From positions 1 to 16,236 of the forward strand of contig JARFQC010000216.1 of NCBI GenBank assembly GCA_029287965.1: a stretch of DNA of 16,236 bases, in the 5' to 3' direction. Positions 15,150 to 16,236 of the stretch are shown piece by piece. How positions within the stretch are numbered: the first letter of the stretch is position 1; each line of letters starts with the position of its first letter. Position numbers and translations under genes: made by a program. The notes under the pieces are model-generated. The model saw only the letters and a program-made list of their open reading frames with translations. It was not told the origin of the DNA and did no database searches. The DNA comes from Arenicellales bacterium. Lineage in GTDB: Bacteria; Pseudomonadota; Gammaproteobacteria; BMS3Bbin11.

Positions 15150-16175
15150 ATGACTCAATATTTCATCCGGCGCTTCCTGCTTATCATCCCGACTTTCATC
15201 GGTATCACGATACTGGTGTTCATGGTGACGCGCTTCGTGCCGGGTGGCCCGATCGAACGCATGATTGCCGAAGCACAGCAGGCATCGGCCGAGACGTCGG
15301 TTCAAGTGGGTTCGGGCGTCGGCGCGGCGACACTGGACGAAGAGCAGATCAGGCAGCTCGAGGAGTACTACGGATTCGACAAACCGGTACTGGTCAGTTA
15401 CTGGCAGTGGCTGGTCAAGGTGGTGCAGCTCGACCTGGGCGAGTCCACCCGCTACAGCGATCCGGTCTGGGATACGATCAAGGAGCGGCTGCCGGTGTCT
15501 GCCTTCTACGGCATCATGACCATGCTGATTACCTACTTCATATCCATCCCCCTGGGTTACTACAAGGCCATACGTCACAATTCGCATTTTGACCATGTCT
15601 CGTCCGTCGTCGTGTTTATCGGCTATGCGATTCCGGCCTACGTGGTCGGTATTATCCTGCTGGTCGTGTTTGCCTCCAATCTCGAATGGTTTCCGATGGG
15701 CGGCTTTTATGGTGAAGACTTCGAGGACATGGAGTCATGGTGGGATAAGACGAAGGATATTTTCTACCATGCCGCCTTACCGCTGACGGCATACGTGGTG
15801 GGCAGTTTCGCGGTCATGACCTTCATGATGAAAAATTCGCTGATGGACAATCTCGCGGCGGACTACGTGCGCACCGCGATTGCCAAGGGCATACCCTTCC
15901 GCCAGGCTGTCCGTCGCCATGCGCTGCGCAACAGCGTTATTCCGCTTGCGACCCATTTTGGCAACAACATCTCCTTCATCATTGCGGGATCCTTCCTGAT
16001 CGAGAAGATTTTCAACATCGACGGGCTGGGCCTGCTCGGCTACGAATCGATTATCGAGCGTGACTACCCGATTGTACTGGGTGTACTGGTGATCTCATCG
16101 TTGCTGCAGCTGCTGGGTAATATCCTGTCGGATATCTGTGTTGCGGTCGTCGACCCGCGGGTGCAGTTCAAGTGA
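15150..16175 (+). CDS. yejB: Oligopeptide ABC transporter permease YejB
   Basis: YejB is an inner-membrane permease of the Yej (YejABEF) peptide importer. The 341 residues begin RRFLLIIPTFIGITILVF, a first membrane helix (about 7-29), followed by VPGGPIERMIAE as in YejB of E. coli. Further helices lie at about 117-138, 151-176, 206-228, 266-286 and 306-330. The EAA loop that contacts the ATPase is AIAKGIPFRQAVRRHALRNS (243-262). The protein ends in the family's VDPR. The start lacks a clear ribosome site. The next frame, yejE, begins at GTG 16172 overlapping the stop. yejA is not upstream, since pyrE lies there on the other strand. Confidence 0.92.
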   Translation: MTQYFIRRFLLIIPTFIGITILVFMVTRFVPGGPIERMIAEAQQASAETSVQVGSGVGAATLDEEQIRQLEEYYGFDKPVLVSYWQWLVKVVQLDLGESTRYSDPVWDTIKERLPVSAFYGIMTMLITYFISIPLGYYKAIRHNSHFDHVSSVVVFIGYAIPAYVVGIILLVVFASNLEWFPMGGFYGEDFEDMESWWDKTKDIFYHAALPLTAYVVGSFAVMTFMMKNSLMDNLAADYVRTAIAKGIPFRQAVRRHALRNSVIPLATHFGNNISFIIAGSFLIEKIFNIDGLGLLGYESIIERDYPIVLGVLVISSLLQLLGNILSDICVAVVDPRVQFK

Positions 16176-16236
16176 TACAGCGTTTGAAACTGTTCAGCTT
16201 CAATCCGCTGACGCATCGCAAGATCAGGCGCTTCAA
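16172..16236 (+). CDS. yejE: Start of ABC transporter permease YejE (partial)
   Basis: The bases GTGA at 16172-16175 join a GTG start with the yejB stop (TGA), a coupling pattern. The 21 visible codons read MIQRLKLFSFNPLT then HRKIRRF. A soluble, positively charged N-terminus with LT-R-(K)-RF is what YejE proteins show before their first helix. Only position after yejB and this tail support the name; the window ends before any motif. Confidence 0.7.
   Translation, partial: MIQRLKLFSFNPLTHRKIRRF

Noticed and set aside
14947..15153. 68-codon frame upstream of yejB
   Set aside because: No coding bias, no ribosome site, and it spans the pyrE promoter region.

Overview
The window is ordinary chromosomal DNA of a gammaproteobacterium with moderately high G+C. 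The evidence is an LptD–SurA outer-membrane assembly pair, AmgK–MurU peptidoglycan recycling genes divergent from lptD (an arrangement known from Pseudomonas), UbiK, a YifB/ComM protein, and a bacterial multifunctional CCA enzyme of the E. coli type. A REP-like sequence with a GTAGGAGCGGC head also fits this class. I cannot name the genus. No phage, IS, tRNA, rRNA or CRISPR was seen.

Layout, left to right. (1) 1-1721: possible tail of a plus-strand gene, then murU and amgK on the minus strand (cell-wall sugar salvage to UDP-MurNAc). (2) 1722-5418: a short divergent promoter region, then lptD and surA on the plus strand (LPS export porin and the periplasmic chaperone that helps fold it). The pdxA-ksgA genes that often follow surA are not here. 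(3) 5419-5647: a gene-free stretch with several hairpins and a REP-like unit. (4) 5648-9159: two tandem glnK-amtB pairs on the minus strand, separated by a strong UUCG-loop terminator. The upstream pair has a good sigma-54 promoter and an NtrC-type box; the downstream pair shows neither. (5) 9442-11296: ubiK and yifB/comM on the plus strand. (6) 11303-14925: a minus-strand run pyrE - cca - unknown membrane protein of 581 residues. pyrE and cca are translationally coupled (TGATG). (7) 15150-16236: yejB and the first 21 codons of yejE on the plus strand (oligopeptide ABC importer), cut by the window end.

Functional themes are envelope construction and recycling (murU, amgK, lptD, surA, yej importer) and nitrogen status control (the two GlnK/AmtB pairs). 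The two least explained items are the 581-residue acidic/coiled-coil membrane protein at 11303-13048 and the glnK2/ubiK intergenic region. In the latter an NtrC-like box lies inside the 5' leader of ubiK and inside a possible 30-codon leader ORF that overlaps the ubiK start by ATGA. I found no clear sign of a wholly new multi-gene system; most genes belong to well-known families.
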